This document shows, in pieces, positions 60,705-64,000 of a stretch of 64,000 bases of DNA. The stretch is from the NCBI GenBank assembly GCA_964472505.1, contig CAYYQW010000003.1, positions 1 to 64,000 on the forward strand, read 5' to 3'. The translations under genes and the position numbers were made by a program. The number at the start of each line of letters is the position of its first letter. The first letter of the stretch is position 1. This DNA comes from JAYEIA01 sp964472505. GTDB lineage: Bacteria > Bacteroidota > Bacteroidia > Bacteroidales > JAADGE01. The notes under the pieces were generated by a model. The model was not told where the DNA came from. It saw only the letters and a program-made list of their open reading frames with translations, and searched no databases.

Positions 60705-61520
60705 TTATGCTTTTTTAATCTCTCTTTTTTGTTTACGCTCAATGCGTTTGGCAATTACAATACCTACTTCATATAAAATAAATAAGGGAACGGCCACCAG
60801 CACTTGACTGAAAACATCCGGCGGTGTAATTACGGCCGAAAGGATCAATACAACAATGATGGAGTGCTTTCGGTATTTTTTTAAGAAATCTACGGTTACT
60901 AAGCCTATTTTGCTCAAAAAATAAATTAATATCGGCAATTCAAAAATCACTGCCGAGGCCAGTATAACCGAGGTTATGGTTTGAATGTATGATTTCAGAT
61001 TAATTTGATTAAGAACAGCTCCGCTTACTTCGTAACCGCCCAGAAAATGCAAAGACAGGGGAGTAATTACATAATAACCAAACAATGCGCCCAATGAAAA
61101 CAGCACTGAGGCAAAGAAAACGGCACCGCGGCTGTGTTTTATTTCTTTCTTTTTTAAAGCCGGTTTCAGAAATAACCAAAATTGGTAAAAGACGTACGGG
61201 AAAGCAATGACTAAGCCGGCAATTATAGAAACCGAAATATGTGTCATAAATTGCCCGGCCATTTTGATATTGATAATTTGAAAGCCTTTTTGATTAATGC
61301 AAAGCGCATCTATATTGAGGTAATTGCCTAATTGACAAAGCTTTGCATTGGTAAAAAAATCGGATGATTTGGGTGCTAAAATAATTACATCAAAAATTAT
61401 ATTGCGAAATAAAAAGGCCAGTACGGCAAATATCATTATTCCAAAAATAGCACGAATAATATGATGCCTGAGCGTTTCAAGATGCTCCAGAAAACTCATT
61501 TCTTTTTTTACCTTTTTCAT
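60705..61520 (-). CDS. tatC: Sec-independent (Tat) translocase subunit TatC
   Basis: A 271-residue protein with six predicted helices. Family blocks are MSFLEHLETLRHHIIRAI near the N-terminus, PYVFYQFWLFLKPALKKKE and GVLFGYYVITPLSLHFL-type segments. It forms the docking core of the Tat pathway that exports folded proteins. TatA/B are not in the window. It overlaps kdsD by 4 bases and is followed by holA. In this phylum tatC and kdsD commonly adjoin. Confidence 0.93.
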   Translation of the reverse strand: MKKVKKEMSFLEHLETLRHHIIRAIFGIMIFAVLAFLFRNIIFDVIILAPKSSDFFTNAKLCQLGNYLNIDALCINQKGFQIINIKMAGQFMTHISVSIIAGLVIAFPYVFYQFWLFLKPALKKKEIKHSRGAVFFASVLFSLGALFGYYVITPLSLHFLGGYEVSGAVLNQINLKSYIQTITSVILASAVIFELPILIYFLSKIGLVTVDFLKKYRKHSIIVVLILSAVITPPDVFSQVLVAVPLFILYEVGIVIAKRIERKQKREIKKA

Positions 61521-62512
61521 ACAATTCCTTCTTTTAAAATATCGTGTATGTGAATTACACCTTTATAATCATTGTTTTTTGCAACAAGCAATTGTGTTAT
61601 ATTGTTTTTTTTCATCAGAAAAAAAGCTTCTACGGCCGTTGCTTTGGGGCTAATGGTTTTTGGGTTTTTACTCATAATTTCGGCTGCTTTAGTCTGTGGA
61701 TTATGAAGCCTTTTTTGCAGCATTCTGCGTAAATCTCCGTCAGTTATTACGCCTTGTATCTCATTATTTTCGTTTACAACAGCCGTTGCGCCCAGGCGTT
61801 TTGATGAGATTTCCATAATTACTGCATCTACTGTATCCTTGGGGTTTACCGCCGGTTTTTCATTTTGGGTGTACAAATCGCTTACACGCAGATATAATTT
61901 TTTGCCGAGAGCACCGCCCGGATGATAGCGCGCAAAATCATGTTCGGTAAAGCCGCGTGCTTTCAAAAGGCTGACCGCCAGAGCATCACCCATAACCAAT
62001 TGTGCCGTGGTACTTGAAGTGGGAGCCAGGTTATTGGGACAAGCCTCTTCGCTTACTTTCGCAAGCAGCACATAGTCCGCTTTTTTTGCAAGGTATGAGT
62101 TTTCTTCGGATGTCATGGCAATAATGCGGTTGCCGAACTGACGAATTAGCGGAAGCAACACTTTTATTTCAGGGGTGTTGCCGCTTTTGGAGAGGCAAAG
62201 CACAAGATCATCTTCCAGAATGATACCTAAATCGCCGTGGATGGCATCGGCCGCATGCATAAAAACAGCCGGAGTTCCGGTAGAATTTAAAGTGGCCGTA
62301 ATTTTTTGAGCAATAATGGCGCTTTTGCCTATACCGGTTAATATCAGCCTGCCTTTGCTTTGATATATTTCTGCTACGGCTCCTGAAAAATCTCTATCAA
62401 TGTAATTCAACAGGTTACCAATGGCTTCATACTCTCTTTTGACAGTATTTTGCGCCGTTTTTATAACATCCTCATGAAATATGGAATTTATTTCACTAAA
62501 GCTTTTTTCCAC
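61517..62512 (-). CDS. kdsD: D-arabinose 5-phosphate isomerase (KdsD/KpsF type)
   Basis: A 331-residue protein with an SIS domain (about 35-180; LTGIGKSAIIAQKITATLNSTG, FMHAADAIHGDLGII, SKSGNTPEIK) and a CBS pair (about 205-330; VTDGDLRRML). It makes arabinose 5-phosphate for Kdo synthesis and lipopolysaccharide. It lies upstream of tatC (4-base overlap) and diverges from recQ. A TACATTTG box lies 27 bases upstream. Confidence 0.93.
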   Translation of the reverse strand: MEKSFSEINSIFHEDVIKTAQNTVKREYEAIGNLLNYIDRDFSGAVAEIYQSKGRLILTGIGKSAIIAQKITATLNSTGTPAVFMHAADAIHGDLGIILEDDLVLCLSKSGNTPEIKVLLPLIRQFGNRIIAMTSEENSYLAKKADYVLLAKVSEEACPNNLAPTSSTTAQLVMGDALAVSLLKARGFTEHDFARYHPGGALGKKLYLRVSDLYTQNEKPAVNPKDTVDAVIMEISSKRLGATAVVNENNEIQGVITDGDLRRMLQKRLHNPQTKAAEIMSKNPKTISPKATAVEAFFLMKKNNITQLLVAKNNDYKGVIHIHDILKEGIV

Positions 62513-62538
62513 AATAAAAATTATCTTAATTTAGCTTA

Positions 62539-62546
62539 CAAATGTA
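62539..62546 (-). promoter_or_regulatory. Candidate -7 box of kdsD-tatC-holA
   Basis: Minus-strand TACATTTG matches TAnnTTTG, 27 bases before the kdsD start. The rest of 62547-62944 is AT-rich with no gene seen. Confidence 0.4.
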
Positions 62547-62944
62547 AAAATAAATATTCGGATGTCTGTTGATGTTTATAAATTTAATTTTTTTGTTAAA
62601 GGTTTTCTTATCTTAGGACAATTACTTGTTTTGTAAGAGAATAAAAATGCAGAAGTGTAAATTGAATATGTAAATTTACGGAAACATTTGTTTTGAATAT
62701 TGTATTAGTTGTAATGTTGTTGATTGAAAATAGCGTACAAATCGGATTATACGGAAAACTTTAAGTTTTTTATCATATCCAAACCGGGGGGCAGTACAGG
62801 CAGAATATCAAAAAACATCAAAAATTTAGATAAAAAATTCAAAAGAGAAGACCATTATTGATTTTTTTAATATCTTTAACAAGTTGCTCTGCGAAAATTT
62901 GTCAAAAACAGTTATGGGCAACGGTTTGTTTTTATAATATGACA

Positions 62945-62972
62945 GCCGATCGCTATTGAAAAAGCGAGCGGC
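62945..62972 (+). promoter_or_regulatory. Hairpin in the recQ 5' leader
   Basis: GCCGATCGCT pairs with AGCGAGCGGC (9 of 10 bp, one A-G mismatch) around an 8-base A-rich loop, 18 bases before the recQ start. It could attenuate or stabilise the transcript, or be the end of an upstream repeat. Confidence 0.4.
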
Positions 62973-62990
62973 AATATCAGAAAATTATTT

Positions 62991-64000
62991 ATGAAAGTAC
63001 AAGACAGTGAAATAAGAGAAGTATTGCGAAAGTACTTTGGTTTTACAAAGTTTAAAGGTGATCAGGAAGCCATTATTAAAAATGTTCTAAGCGGGCGAGA
63101 TACTTTTGTACTCATGCCTACCGGTGGCGGTAAATCGCTCACCTATCAGCTCACCTCCTTACTTACGGAAGGTACCGCTATTGTAATATCTCCGCTGATT
63201 GCTCTAATGAAAAACCAAGTGGATGCCATGCGCGGCTTTGCAGAAGACCAAGGCGTAGCACATTTTATGAACTCTTCTTTGAGTAAAACTCAATTGCAGC
63301 AAGTAAAAAAAGATGTTCTGGCAGGAAGCACCCGCTTGCTTTATGTGGCGCCGGAATCTCTTACCAAAGAAGAGAATATTACTTTTCTTAAAGATGTGAA
63401 AATTTCTTTCTATGCCATTGACGAGGCGCATTGTATTTCGGAATGGGGCCACGATTTTAGACCCGAATACCGAAGAATACGCCCGGTGATAGATCAGATA
63501 CAGCGAGCACCCATTTTAGCGCTCACGGCTACGGCCACGCCTAAGGTACAACACGACATAAGAAAAAATTTAGGTATTTTGGACAGTTCCGATGTATTTA
63601 AAGATTCTTTTTTCCGTCCGAATTTGTATTATGAAATTCGACCCAAAAGAGAACCCGAAAGCCAAATTATTAAATTTATACGTAATAATAAAGGTAAATC
63701 GGGAATCATTTATTGCCTGAGCCGCAAAAAGGTAGAAGAGCTGGCGGAAACTTTACAAGTGAATGATATTAAAGCATTGCCCTACCATGCCGGCATGGAT
63801 TCTGCCACACGCTCAAAACATCAGGATATGTTTCTGATGGAAGAAATTGACGTGATAGTGGCAACCATTGCTTTTGGTATGGGGATAGATAAGCCCGATG
63901 TGCGTTTTGTAGTGCACTATGATATGCCCAAAAGTTTGGAAGGTTACTATCAAGAAACCGGCCGTGCCGGGCGCGACGGCGGCGAAGGTAAATGTATAAC
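62991..64000 (+). CDS. recQ: ATP-dependent DNA helicase RecQ (truncated by window end)
   Basis: An open frame from the ATG at 62991 runs without a stop to the window end, 336 codons so far. The product shows RecQ helicase motifs: motif 0 KYFGFTKFKGDQ, Walker A MPTGGGKSLTYQL, IVISPLIALMKNQV, motif II IDEAHCISEWGHDFRPEY, motif III ALTATATP, motif IV IIYCLSRKKVEELA, motif V VIVATIAFGMGIDKPDVR and motif VI QETGRAGRDG. It unwinds DNA in recombination and repair. The C-terminal RQC and HRDC regions are beyond the window. It diverges from kdsD, the usual neighbour in this phylum. Confidence 0.95.
   Translation, partial: MKVQDSEIREVLRKYFGFTKFKGDQEAIIKNVLSGRDTFVLMPTGGGKSLTYQLTSLLTEGTAIVISPLIALMKNQVDAMRGFAEDQGVAHFMNSSLSKTQLQQVKKDVLAGSTRLLYVAPESLTKEENITFLKDVKISFYAIDEAHCISEWGHDFRPEYRRIRPVIDQIQRAPILALTATATPKVQHDIRKNLGILDSSDVFKDSFFRPNLYYEIRPKREPESQIIKFIRNNKGKSGIIYCLSRKKVEELAETLQVNDIKALPYHAGMDSATRSKHQDMFLMEEIDVIVATIAFGMGIDKPDVRFVVHYDMPKSLEGYYQETGRAGRDGGEGKCI

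Overview
This AT-rich window comes from a member of the Bacteroidota, probably a gliding or T9SS-bearing, environmental-type lineage. The support is: a gldD/gldE/ssb block; a large secreted protease ending in a type IX secretion (Por) sorting domain; aryl polyene/flexirubin-type biosynthesis genes; promoter-like sequences with the Bacteroidota -7 box TAnnTTTG; and start sites without Shine-Dalgarno sequences. No rRNA, tRNA, CRISPR array or complete insertion sequence was seen. I cannot name the genus.

Layout. 1-1980: repeat-rich flank with a palindromic element, a Cys-rich lipoprotein gene, a 48-residue membrane protein and a 34-bp CT microsatellite. 1981-10800 (all minus): a partial aryl polyene/flexirubin-type operon read as methyltransferase, thioesterase, ketosynthase with a C-terminal half-ketosynthase, ACP, ketosynthase, hemerythrin, catalytically dead ketosynthase (chain-length-factor type), polysaccharide deacetylase, LolA-like carrier, exported protein, dehydratase. 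10889-11761: gene debris (SpoIIE-phosphatase 3' end, nonsense-interrupted DUF6485-like gene) around a SpoIIAA-like gene. 11779-19851: dnaX, an outer-membrane protein, and a pyruvate dehydrogenase operon aceE-aceF-lpdA whose two spacers are heptamer tandem arrays. 19852-20773: a repeat nest including a 129-bp MITE with 12-bp terminal inverted repeats and an exact 8-bp target duplication. 20774-25987 (plus): MEDS sensor, hybrid kinase and a frameshifted heme-c sensor kinase. 26271-35173: glpD, pyruvoyl arginine decarboxylase, gldD-gldE-ssb, and two aldehyde dehydrogenases. 35174-38728: the secreted subtilase. 39013-39260: a candidate structured non-coding RNA behind a good promoter. 39336-48626: ABC ATPase, methyltransferase, TPR protein, DUF6150-like protein, metallo-hydrolase, thioesterase, gcvT, a DUF6695-like protein and a peroxiredoxin. 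49031-57690: PLP decarboxylase, SpoIIE phosphatase with a membrane redoxin, a sulfur-related run (LysE exporter, rhodanese-thioredoxin fusion, cysteine-dioxygenase-like cupin), YceI, an OB-fold protein and an ECF sigma/anti-sigma pair. 57818-64000: gapA, rhomboid protease, holA-tatC-kdsD, and a recQ cut by the window edge.

How the genes fit together. The polyene operon supplies ketosynthases, ACP, dehydratase, thioesterase and lipid-carrier-like proteins for an outer-membrane pigment. It lacks the ketoreductase, aryl starter enzymes, acyltransferase and exporter, which must lie elsewhere if the pathway works. GldD/GldE belong to the gliding/T9SS system that would export the subtilase. Several loci are decaying (nonsense codon, frameshift, gene stub) in a genome with many small palindromic repeats. 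The strongest unexplained items are the hemerythrin and half-ketosynthase in the polyene operon, the structured RNA candidate, the MITE, and the heptamer arrays in the pdh operon.
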